NCBI RefSeq assembly: GCF_019334315.1
Contig: NZ_JAHWGL010000025.1
Location: 1 to 50,110, forward strand
Reading direction: 5' to 3'
DNA: 50,110 nt
Source: Hymenobacter profundi
GTDB lineage: Bacteria > Bacteroidota > Bacteroidia > Cytophagales > Hymenobacteraceae
Shown here piece after piece: positions 17,149 through 25,190 of this stretch; positions within the stretch are counted from its first letter, which is position 1, and each line of letters opens with the position of its first letter. The notes beneath the pieces were generated by a model. It made no database searches. It was given only the letters and a program-made list of their open reading frames with translations, and had not been told where the DNA came from. A program made the translations under genes and the position numbers.

Positions 17149-17481
17149 ATGAATGCTATTCTCCTCCTATTCACGTGTTTAGCGCCTTGCACTTTATGGG
17201 CGCAGTCTCGGAACGTTGATAAAGCGAAGCCCGCTGACAAAGGTCCTGCTGAAACGATTGTTTCAGTACAAACTGTCACTCCACCAGAGCGTACCACACA
17301 TCAACGTGCCGATAAATTGCCTACGCCGGGCGTTTATCAAAGCAAACCTCACGCGTTGCGCATTCTGGTTCCAGACTCAACAAAAGACGCTCTTCCCCGT
17401 GCACGCCCTTCTACTTCCGCCGCCAAGGGTCTTATTGCGCCACTGCCTAAGGAGCGTCTACAAAAAGTTAAGCCGAAGTAA
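17149..17481 (+). CDS. Small secreted hypothetical protein
   Basis: 110 residues, family not recognised. A signal peptide (about 1-18, ending TLWA) is followed by a basic, Pro/Thr/Lys-rich mature region with no Cys and no predicted fold, so it is likely disordered. I prefer this frame over an overlapping one of similar length because of the signal peptide and because the stop is followed at 24 nt by a strong terminator. It is transcribed away from GH92. Confidence 0.6.
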   Translation: MNAILLLFTCLAPCTLWAQSRNVDKAKPADKGPAETIVSVQTVTPPERTTHQRADKLPTPGVYQSKPHALRILVPDSTKDALPRARPSTSAAKGLIAPLPKERLQKVKPK

Positions 17482-17504
17482 CAGTTCAGTTGGTTGCACT
17501 ACTG

Positions 17505-17545
17505 GGCTAGCGTGCATCTACGATGCACACTAGCCTTTCTTTTTT
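17505..17545 (+). terminator. Rho-independent terminator
   Basis: A 14-bp stem with one mismatch (GGCTAGCGTGCATC against GATGCACACTAGCC, 17505-17535) is followed by TTTCTTTTTT. It ends the small secreted protein gene and insulates it from the next gene. Confidence 0.85.
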
Positions 17546-17632
17546 ACTATTTAAGCTAAAAAAACATCTAATTATCACAACTGTATCTTAACTTAGTCGA
17601 TTGCTACGTCCTGCCTCCTATTTCTTCGCACC

Positions 17633-20600
17633 ATGTGTAACTGCTTTACTAGCACCACTTGTACGACTGTACTATTGTTGCTTTTAAGTATTGTTTCTCC
17701 TGCCAACGCCCAGCAGTCACTGTTCAGCTTACTCAGCCCAAAGGAAACCGGCATTACCTTCCAAAACGACGTCAGCGAAACCGAGGCGCTGAACGTGCTG
17801 TCGTATGAGTATTTCTACAACGGCGGCGGCGTGGCCGTGGGCGACATCAACAACGACGGCCTACCCGATTTGCTGTTCACCGGCAACATGCGGCCCAACC
17901 GGCTCTACCTCAACCAGGGCAATTTCAAGTTCAAGGATATCACCCGCCAGGCCTCCCCGCTGCTGGAAGGCCGCAAAGACAGCTGGAAAACCGGCGTGAC
18001 CATGGCCGATGTAAACGGCGACGGTCTGCTGGACCTTTATATCTGCTACTCGGGCAAGAAGGACGAAGCCACGCGCCGCAACCAGCTGTTCATCAATCGG
18101 GGCAACGCTACCTTCAAGGAGGAAGCCCAGGCCTACGGCCTCGACGACCCCAGCTACAGCACCCAGGCCGCCTTTTTCGACTTCGACAACGACGGCGACC
18201 TGGACATGTTTCTGCTCAACCACAGCATCAAGAAAATCGACAACATGGCCTTTGCCAGCCTAAAAGGGCAGGCCGACGTGCTGTCGAGCAACAAGCTGTT
18301 TCGCAACGATAAGGGCCATTTCACCGACGTATCCAAAGCCGCGGGCATCGTGCAAAACCCGCTCACGTTTGGGCTGGGTATTGCCGTGGCCGATATTGAT
18401 AAAGACGGTTGGGCGGATGTATACGTCACCAACGACTACAACGAGCCCGACTACCTCTACCACAACAACCACGACGGCACGTTCACCGACCAGTCAAAGC
18501 AGGTGCTGCGCCATCACTCCCACTTCTCGATGGGTGTGGACATTGCCGATTTCAACAACGACGCCCGCCCCGACATCCTGACCTTGGATATGATGCCGGC
18601 CGACAACCACCGGCAGAAATCCTTGCAGTTGCAGGAGAACTACGAGTCGTTTGCGTTGATGCTGCAACAGGATTTGTACCACCAGTACATGCGCAACATG
18701 CTGCACCTCAACAACGGCGACGGCACGTTCAGCGAGATTGGGCAACTGGCCGGTGTGTCGAACACCGACTGGAGCTGGTGCCCCCTGCTGGCCGATTTTG
18801 ACAACGACGGCTACAAGGATATCTTCATCAGCAACGGCTATCTGCGCGACTACACCAACAAGGATTTTTTGCGCTATTGGGGCGATTATAAGATCAAGAA
18901 GGCCATGGCGCGGGAGCCATTCCTACTCATGGACCTCGTGACTGCCATGCCCTCCACGGCCGTGCCCGATTACATCTTCCGCAACAACCACGACTTGACG
19001 TTCACCAACAAGCAAACCGACTGGGGCCTCAACCAAACCAACATGTCGAACGGCGCCGTGTATGCCGACCTCGACAATGACGGGGATTTGGAGCTGATTG
19101 TGAACACGATAAATCAGCCGGCCAGTATCTACCGCAACCGAAGCGTGGAGGATCAGCACACGGCCTACCTGGCGTTCAAGCTCACGGGCGCAGGCCAAAA
19201 TACCCAGGCCGTGGGCGCGAAAGTGTATGTGTACGCCGCTGGCAATGCGCAGTACCAGGAGGTGAACCCCAACCGCGGCTACCTCTCCTGCGTGCCTACC
19301 ACCCTGCATTTCGGGTTGGGTAGCAGCTCGGTAGTGGATTCGGTGCGAATTGTGTGGCCCAACCAGACCCGGCAGTTGCTGACCAAAGTAAAGGCCAACC
19401 AATTGCTGAAACTGACCGCGCCGGCTGCCGGCAAAAACCTGGCGGCTCGCTCGGCCCCTACCCCCAAAACCTTGTTTCAGCCGGCCACGCCGCTGTTTGC
19501 GTTTCAGCCCGAGGAGGTAGCCCTTAACGACTTCAAGCGCCAGTTGTTGATGCTATTTATGTACTCCAAAACGGCCCCAGTGCTCACACAGGCCGATGTG
19601 AACAAGGACGGCCTCGACGACCTGTTTGTGAGCGGTGCACCCGGCGAGCTGGGCCGCGTGTACGTGCAGCAGCCGGGCGGCACCTTCCAGGAACAGGCGC
19701 TGGCGGGTGGTGCTAGTCCGGCCGCGGGCACCGTGGCTGCGGCTACCTTCCTAGATGCCAACGGTGACTCCTACCCTGACCTTTACTTAGCCAAAGGCGG
19801 CTATGCCTTGTATGAAGCCAACACTCCCGATTTGCAGGACGAGCTGTACCTGAACGATGGCAAAGGCCGCTTGGTGCTGGCTCCCAACGCCCTACCCTCG
19901 CTGCACGGTAGCAGCAAAGGCTGCGTGCGCGCCGCCGATGTAGACGGCGACGGCGACCTGGATTTGTTTGTGGGGGGTAGGGTAATACCCGGCCATTACC
20001 CACTGGCGCCGCCCAGCTACCTGCTGCTGAACGACGGCAAAGGCAAGTTTGCGGCCGTGGCCGACGCGCCGTTTGCCCGCGCCGGCATGGTGACGGATGC
20101 GCAGTGGGTGGACCTGAACAAGGACAAGCGCCCCGACTTGGTGCTGTGCGGCGAGATGATGCCCCTCACCGTCTGGATCAACACGCCGCAGGGCTTCCAG
20201 GACCAGACAGCCGACTACTTTGCTACCCCGCAGCAGGGTTTCTGGTTCAGCCTGCACGTGGCCGACGTGAACCAGGATGGTCAGCCCGACATTGTGGCCG
20301 GCAACCTGGGGCTGAACACGCAGATACGCGCCACAGCTCAGCAGCCAGCCGAGTTGTACTATGCTGATTTCGACAACAATGGCTCCATCGACCCCTTCTT
20401 CAACTTCTACCTCGACGGCAAAAGCTACCCCTTTGTGAGTCGCGACGAGCTAAACGATGAAATCTACCCGATGCGCCGCCGCTTCACCTCCTACAAGGCC
20501 TACGCTGATGCGACCATGCAGGACATTTTTCCGGCTGAGGATCTTAGTAAGGCGAAGAAGTTGGAGGCCAACGAGATGCGCACCATGCTCTACCTCAACC

Positions 20601-20941
20601 AAAACGGTAAATTTGCAGCCGCCCCCCTACCCACCGAGGCGCAGTTCTCGGCCGTGACCCACATTGCCAGCGGCGACTACAACCACGACGGCCACCCCGA
20701 CTTGCTCCTGCTGGGCAACCACTCCGACAACCGCCTGAAGCTAGGCAGCTTGGATGCCAACTATGGCTGCCTGCTGCAAGGCAATGGCAAAGGGGGGTTC
20801 CGGTACGTAACCCAGCCCCAAGCCGGCCTGTGCGTGCTGGGCGACGTGAAATCAGTGAGTGAAATAACGGTGAATAAGCAGCCCTACCTGGTGGTGGGCG
20901 TGAGCAACGGCGCCGTACAGTTTTACAAGAAGCAAAAATGA
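17633..20941 (+). CDS. FG-GAP/VCBS-repeat protein with ASPIC/UnbV (CRTAC1-like), secreted
   Basis: 1102 residues; signal peptide to about residue 26 (ANA-QQ). I count about 14 calcium-binding DxNxDGxxD-type loops (for example DINNDGLPDL, DVNGDGLLDL, DFDNDGYKDI, DVDGDGDLDL), the mark of FG-GAP beta-propeller blades, forming two propellers. Between them, at about 540-600, lies an ASPIC/UnbV domain (RGYLSCVPTTLHFGLG, VRIVWPNQ). Such proteins are cell-surface or exported. They are common near SusCD systems, but the ligand is unknown. Its stop overlaps the start of the haloperoxidase gene by 4 nt (ATGA), so the two are translated together and probably work together. Confidence 0.93.
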   Translation: MCNCFTSTTCTTVLLLLLSIVSPANAQQSLFSLLSPKETGITFQNDVSETEALNVLSYEYFYNGGGVAVGDINNDGLPDLLFTGNMRPNRLYLNQGNFKFKDITRQASPLLEGRKDSWKTGVTMADVNGDGLLDLYICYSGKKDEATRRNQLFINRGNATFKEEAQAYGLDDPSYSTQAAFFDFDNDGDLDMFLLNHSIKKIDNMAFASLKGQADVLSSNKLFRNDKGHFTDVSKAAGIVQNPLTFGLGIAVADIDKDGWADVYVTNDYNEPDYLYHNNHDGTFTDQSKQVLRHHSHFSMGVDIADFNNDARPDILTLDMMPADNHRQKSLQLQENYESFALMLQQDLYHQYMRNMLHLNNGDGTFSEIGQLAGVSNTDWSWCPLLADFDNDGYKDIFISNGYLRDYTNKDFLRYWGDYKIKKAMAREPFLLMDLVTAMPSTAVPDYIFRNNHDLTFTNKQTDWGLNQTNMSNGAVYADLDNDGDLELIVNTINQPASIYRNRSVEDQHTAYLAFKLTGAGQNTQAVGAKVYVYAAGNAQYQEVNPNRGYLSCVPTTLHFGLGSSSVVDSVRIVWPNQTRQLLTKVKANQLLKLTAPAAGKNLAARSAPTPKTLFQPATPLFAFQPEEVALNDFKRQLLMLFMYSKTAPVLTQADVNKDGLDDLFVSGAPGELGRVYVQQPGGTFQEQALAGGASPAAGTVAAATFLDANGDSYPDLYLAKGGYALYEANTPDLQDELYLNDGKGRLVLAPNALPSLHGSSKGCVRAADVDGDGDLDLFVGGRVIPGHYPLAPPSYLLLNDGKGKFAAVADAPFARAGMVTDAQWVDLNKDKRPDLVLCGEMMPLTVWINTPQGFQDQTADYFATPQQGFWFSLHVADVNQDGQPDIVAGNLGLNTQIRATAQQPAELYYADFDNNGSIDPFFNFYLDGKSYPFVSRDELNDEIYPMRRRFTSYKAYADATMQDIFPAEDLSKAKKLEANEMRTMLYLNQNGKFAAAPLPTEAQFSAVTHIASGDYNHDGHPDLLLLGNHSDNRLKLGSLDANYGCLLQGNGKGGFRYVTQPQAGLCVLGDVKSVSEITVNKQPYLVVGVSNGAVQFYKKQK

Positions 20942-22272
20942 AAAAGCAGGTTCTCTTCCTGATGAGCTTGGTGCTGGGCGGCCACGCATCGGTCTACGCT
21001 ACCGCGCCTCCTACCCCCCTGAACCCCGGCAAGGCCCTGGATGCCATCAACATGACGCTGGTGCACGATGTAGTGGCCCCTCCAGTGGCAGCGCGCTACT
21101 ACGCGTACACCACGCTGGGCGCTTATGCCATTGTATCAGCCCACAACAAGAGCCTGCCCGCCCCTACCCGCTTTATCACGGGCTACACCACCGACCTGCG
21201 GCTGGATACGGTGAAGGGCAAATACGACTACCAGATAGCGGCCTATTACAGCATGCTGGAAGCGGCGCGCTTGCTGCTTCCTTCCGGCGAAAATCTGGCC
21301 GCAGAGGAAGAGGAGTTTGTGCGCGGCCTGGAAAAACAAGGCGTGAAGCCGGCCGTGCTGGCGCAGTCGGTGCGGGTAGGGAAGCTGGCGGCAAAAGCGG
21401 CTGTTGCCTTCTCCAAAAACGATCGTTATAATCGTCTGAGCGCCCTGAAGCGCTACACTCCCGTGAAGGCGGAAGGCGCCTGGTACCCTACCCCACCTGC
21501 TTACATGGAAGCGGTGGAGCCCAACTGGAAAACGATTCGGCCGCTGATGATAGACTCGGCCGCGCAGTTCCGCCCGGCCCCGATGGTGCCGTTCAGCAAG
21601 GACACGGCTTCGGCCTTTCATAAGCAGGTGCTGGCCGTATACAACGTCTCGAAGCACCTCACCGACGAGCAGCTACAAATTGCCCAGTTCTGGGACTGCA
21701 ACCCGTTTGCGGTCAATACCGCAGGGCACATGGCCATCGGCTTCAAAAAGATCAGTCCCGGCGGACACTGGATGAACATTGGGGCTCTGGTGGCGCAGCA
21801 GCAAAAGGTAGGCTTCGACCGCACGGTGCTAGTACTGGCCATGGAGGGCGTAACGCTGATGGACGCCTTTATCAGCTGCTGGGAAGCCAAGTACGCCACC
21901 AACCGCATCCGTCCCGAAACCTACATCAACCGCTTCATCGACGTGAAGTGGCAGCCGATTCTGCAAACGCCGCCTTTCCCGGAGTACACCAGCGGCCACG
22001 CCGTCGTGTCCAACGCCGTGGCCGAAATGCTCACCTACCTGCTCGGTGACAACATTGCATACCTCGACAACACCGAAATTCCCTTCGGCAGCGGCGAGCG
22101 GGCCTTCACCTCGTTCCGGCAGGCCGCCGGCGAAGCTTCCGTGTCGCGCTTCTACGGCGGCATTCACTACATGGAGAGCGTCAACAACGGCAACGAGCAG
22201 GGCAGGCAAATAGGCCGTTACCTGGTAACCAAGCTCCGCAACGCCGGCGTGAAGCCGCTGGCGAGTAGGTAG
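20938..22272 (+). CDS. Vanadium-dependent haloperoxidase (PAP2 fold), secreted
   Basis: 444 residues with a signal peptide (about 1-22). All three vanadate-binding motifs are present: KxxxxxxRP (Lys318, Arg325-Pro326), the SGH motif (352-354, His354) and SRxxxxxH (Ser403-Arg404, His410, the vanadate ligand). Such enzymes oxidise halides with peroxide, though some family members act as phosphatases because the fold is shared with acid phosphatases. Halide choice cannot be read. It is translationally coupled to the upstream FG-GAP protein and ended by a palindromic repeat that also ends the convergent CBM9 gene. Confidence 0.92.
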   Translation: MKKQVLFLMSLVLGGHASVYATAPPTPLNPGKALDAINMTLVHDVVAPPVAARYYAYTTLGAYAIVSAHNKSLPAPTRFITGYTTDLRLDTVKGKYDYQIAAYYSMLEAARLLLPSGENLAAEEEEFVRGLEKQGVKPAVLAQSVRVGKLAAKAAVAFSKNDRYNRLSALKRYTPVKAEGAWYPTPPAYMEAVEPNWKTIRPLMIDSAAQFRPAPMVPFSKDTASAFHKQVLAVYNVSKHLTDEQLQIAQFWDCNPFAVNTAGHMAIGFKKISPGGHWMNIGALVAQQQKVGFDRTVLVLAMEGVTLMDAFISCWEAKYATNRIRPETYINRFIDVKWQPILQTPPFPEYTSGHAVVSNAVAEMLTYLLGDNIAYLDNTEIPFGSGERAFTSFRQAAGEASVSRFYGGIHYMESVNNGNEQGRQIGRYLVTKLRNAGVKPLASR

Positions 22273-22275
22273 ATT

Positions 22276-22365
22276 CCATTAGGCTGTTAGCTACTAGCTG
22301 ATGGCTGATAGCTCTTGTTCAATGAAAAGCTATCAGCCATCAGCTAGTAGCTAATAGCCTAATGG
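22276..22365. repeat. Intergenic inverted repeat, family A (copy 2), also terminator
   Basis: Arms of 38 nt (22276-22313 and 22328-22365) pair with one mismatch around a 14-nt loop. They share the TTAGCTxxTAGCTGATGGCTG phrase with copy 1. The right arm contains the last codon and stop of the CBM9 gene on the minus strand. The element lies 3 nt after the haloperoxidase stop. Confidence 0.88.
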
Positions 22366-23471
22366 AGCGTTTCTACCAACCCCTCATCATTGATGCGTAG
22401 GGTAGCAGCGCCCGGCGCCGCGAGAGTAGCCGTGAACTGCTCGGGCGTGGCCGATAGCTGCAACTGATTGGACTTCCCGGCCACATCTACATGGGGCGCG
22501 ATGTTCAGCTCGGCTAGCGAGGCGGCGTAGCGGCCGTTTTTTTCGCGATACGCTTGCTGGCGGTAATACACCAGCCACAGGTAGCGGCGGCGCAGCTCAG
22601 CGGTGGGTAGCACAAAGGCGGGTGCTTTGGCTTGGCGTGTGAACTGCAAATACCCCCACCGCTCGGGGTAGTGCATGTTAATCACGCCCTGTGGCGACCA
22701 TACCCAGTTGTGCTCAGACAGGTCTTTGCCGGAGTTGTCTTGCTGCTTCACGTAGTTGCCGTTGGCCGCCCGCGTGTCCCACTCCACCCTGGAGAAGTTG
22801 ATACGCCACAAGGTGCCCTCCGTGGGGGCGTTGAACGGGAAGCCCATCCGCACCGCCTTCAGCGGAATAGCCATTTCCACGGTCCATCTTTTATCCTGGT
22901 CCTTGGGTTGGTTGAGCGTGCCGTTGATGCTTACGCCAGAGCGTAGGCCGGCCACGTCCCAGCTGATGAGGGCGTCGCCGTGGTTGCGGTAGGGTTTGGG
23001 TAGGAACAGGTCGAAAATCTTATTAAGGGCATTCACCTCCACCTCGAAATACTGGTGCGTATTGTCGTCGGGGTCGATGAACACCTCGAAGTCGTTGTCC
23101 TTGTAGATGATGTCGTCGTGGTGGGTTTGGTAGGCCCAGATGTGCGGCTCCTGCAAGGTAGCGGCAATGAACAAGGTGGAGTCGTTCCACAGCATCTTCA
23201 CCCGCGTTTGGTAGGTGGGCAGCGGCTTGGCGGCGCCTTCAATATCCACGAAATCAGAGGTCCAGGGAGCTTGCTGCCAGGCGCTTTCCCGTAGGTTACC
23301 GTCCATGGTTAGGGGCTGCGCAGTGTGCTGCACTACGTAGCCTTTGGGCAGGGTAAAGAGGTGCTCCATCCCCTGAAATACCTTTTGGTCCTGTGCCGAA
23401 GCCGATAGCCCTACCCCGCCGAGCAGGAGCGTTATGGTTGCGAGAGTTTTGAAATTGAAAAGATGCTGCAT
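22359..23471 (-). CDS. Secreted CBM9-like carbohydrate-binding domain protein
   Basis: 370 residues with a signal peptide (cleavage near ASA-QD, residue 26). A family 9 carbohydrate-binding-module-like domain spans about 45-280: MDGNLRESAWQQAPWTSDF, then WNDSTLFIAATLQEPHIWA, DNDFEVFIDPDD and the C-terminal WRINFSRVEW. No catalytic domain is visible. Homologous proteins are scattered in Bacteroidota next to glycan genes, and their ligand is mostly unknown. The last 90 residues are a helical tail. It is transcribed alone, as the susCD operon upstream ends in a strong terminator. Confidence 0.85.
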   Translation of the reverse strand: MQHLFNFKTLATITLLLGGVGLSASAQDQKVFQGMEHLFTLPKGYVVQHTAQPLTMDGNLRESAWQQAPWTSDFVDIEGAAKPLPTYQTRVKMLWNDSTLFIAATLQEPHIWAYQTHHDDIIYKDNDFEVFIDPDDNTHQYFEVEVNALNKIFDLFLPKPYRNHGDALISWDVAGLRSGVSINGTLNQPKDQDKRWTVEMAIPLKAVRMGFPFNAPTEGTLWRINFSRVEWDTRAANGNYVKQQDNSGKDLSEHNWVWSPQGVINMHYPERWGYLQFTRQAKAPAFVLPTAELRRRYLWLVYYRQQAYREKNGRYAASLAELNIAPHVDVAGKSNQLQLSATPEQFTATLAAPGAATLRINDEGLVETLH

Positions 23472-23513
23472 GCGTATGATTCTTCCGAAGAAACTGATTT
23501 ACCGTGTTCTATA

Positions 23514-23558
23514 AAAAGAGAGGCTTTACCCCATCGTCCGGGATAAAGCCTCTCTTTT
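23514..23558. terminator. Terminator of the second susCD operon
   Basis: Perfect 15-bp stem: 23514-23528 pairs with 23544-23558, with a 15-nt loop; A/T tracts flank the stem. It lies 22 nt after the susD stop on the minus strand. Confidence 0.85.
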
Positions 23559-23579
23559 ACCTGTGCAAAAAATACACTA

Positions 23580-25181
23580 TTACTTATCCCACCATACCCG
23601 CGAGGTCAGCAGGTCGCCGCCGTTCAGGCTGGCTACCCCAGACCGGTACCCGGCGGGATTGTTAGAGATTTCAGCGGCCGGATATGGCAGACGACGCGGA
23701 ATGGTTCCGTTGGTCACGTTGCCGGGGTAGTTCACGGGCGTCAGCATGGGATAGCCCGAACGACGCCAGTTAAACCAGCCTTCAATAAAGTTGAAGGTAG
23801 TGGACGTTTCCAGCCAGTACTGGTTGTTGATCTGCTGGTAGGCGTCCGTTGCCGATGTTGTGGTCAGCGGGTGAGCAGCTACATAGGCGGTGATGGTAGC
23901 GGCCGGAATGGTAGCCGCCGCGTCCATCTGCGTCAGAGATTCCATGGCGCTGCGCAGGCCGTTGGCGTAGTGGGTAGCAGCCGTAGCGCCCACGCTCCAG
24001 CCGCGGGTAGCGGCTTCGGCCAGCAGGAACTCCGTTTCGGCGTAGGTCAGCAGGAAGTTAGGAGCGTTGCGCTTGATGTACACGTTCACGCGAGGGCGGG
24101 AGTAGTTGCCCAGCGGCGCAATATTGCCAGCGGCGCCCGTAGGCCCCGGATAGTCGGCACGCTTCCGAATATCAAAATCTCCACCAGCCAGGTCGTAGCC
24201 ATTCGGCAGACCACGCTGCACAGCTGGGTCGGTGTTGCCAGTCAGGCCCTGGTTAGCGTTGTTGGTAGCACCCGCCTGCGGAATCTCGGCAATAGCGCCC
24301 AGGCGTGGGTCATCATTGGTGCGCAGGTAGTCAATCAGCGTCTTGCTCCACTTCACTTCCCGGAAGTCATCGGTCGTGAGCAGGGCGCCCGACGTCGCAT
24401 TCTGGATGTCGCCCTGCGAGGCGTCGGTTTGGGCAATGGCGTTGTCGCTAGTAGCCGTCATGGTGCCGCCCGCCACGGCTTTCTCGGTCCAGGTTTTTGC
24501 CAGGGTAGGGTTCACCTTGGTCATGCGCATGGCCACGCGCACCATCAGGGAGTAGCCCAGCTTTTTCCACTGCGCTACATTACCGCCGTACAGCAGGTCG
24601 CCGGTAGCCAATGGGGCCGTGGTGTTCAAGCTATTGATGCCTGCTTCCAACTGCGTCAGCAAAGCCGGGTAAATGTTCTCCTGCTTGTCGTAAGCGGGGG
24701 CCGTAATACCCTCCTGCGCCATCAGCGCTTCCGAATACGGAATATCCCCGTAGGTATCAGTGAGGCGCTGATAGATCATCACCTTCATGATATTGCTGAT
24801 GGCAATGACGTTGGCAAAGCGCTCAGGGCTCTGCGTGTTAGCTACCCTAATGGCCTGCTCCAAGCGGCTCAGCGCCGTGTAGCAGTTATTGAAGGTCAGG
24901 GCCTGATAGCCCCCAAAACCACCCGCGTTAACGTACTTATCCCCGTTGCCGTAGTAGTTGAACGTGCTGGCCAGCGCCTGAATGGCCGGAGCTTGGTACA
25001 GCAACTGCGCATAGCCCGTATTGGCGTAGCCCAACTGGCCGTCGGTGAGTAGGTAGTTGGGGTTGAGGTTCTCAGCTGAAGCCGCGTTGGGATTGGTGTT
25101 GACGTCGTCGAAGCGGTCTTCGGAACAGGAACTGCTCCACAGCGCCGCAGTGAGTGCTATAAATAGGAATGGCTTTTTCAT
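23580..25181 (-). CDS. SusD-like (SusD_2 group) lipoprotein
   Basis: 533 residues. The SSSC lipobox puts the lipidated Cys at residue 19. The start of the mature part (DVNTNPNAASAENLNPNYLLTDGQ) is typical of the SusD_2 group rather than the classical RagB group of the first locus. The C-terminal NFIEGWFNWRRSGYP signature is also diagnostic. It begins 9 nt after the susC stop, and the two form a tight operon. It binds the glycan at the surface and forms the lid of the SusC transporter. Confidence 0.94.
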   Translation of the reverse strand: MKKPFLFIALTAALWSSSCSEDRFDDVNTNPNAASAENLNPNYLLTDGQLGYANTGYAQLLYQAPAIQALASTFNYYGNGDKYVNAGGFGGYQALTFNNCYTALSRLEQAIRVANTQSPERFANVIAISNIMKVMIYQRLTDTYGDIPYSEALMAQEGITAPAYDKQENIYPALLTQLEAGINSLNTTAPLATGDLLYGGNVAQWKKLGYSLMVRVAMRMTKVNPTLAKTWTEKAVAGGTMTATSDNAIAQTDASQGDIQNATSGALLTTDDFREVKWSKTLIDYLRTNDDPRLGAIAEIPQAGATNNANQGLTGNTDPAVQRGLPNGYDLAGGDFDIRKRADYPGPTGAAGNIAPLGNYSRPRVNVYIKRNAPNFLLTYAETEFLLAEAATRGWSVGATAATHYANGLRSAMESLTQMDAAATIPAATITAYVAAHPLTTTSATDAYQQINNQYWLETSTTFNFIEGWFNWRRSGYPMLTPVNYPGNVTNGTIPRRLPYPAAEISNNPAGYRSGVASLNGGDLLTSRVWWDK

Positions 25182-25190
25182 ATTCCTGTA

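Noticed and set aside
23871..25052. A 393-codon open frame opposite the second susD gene
   Set aside because: Antisense to a well-supported SusD-like gene; no recognisable motifs.
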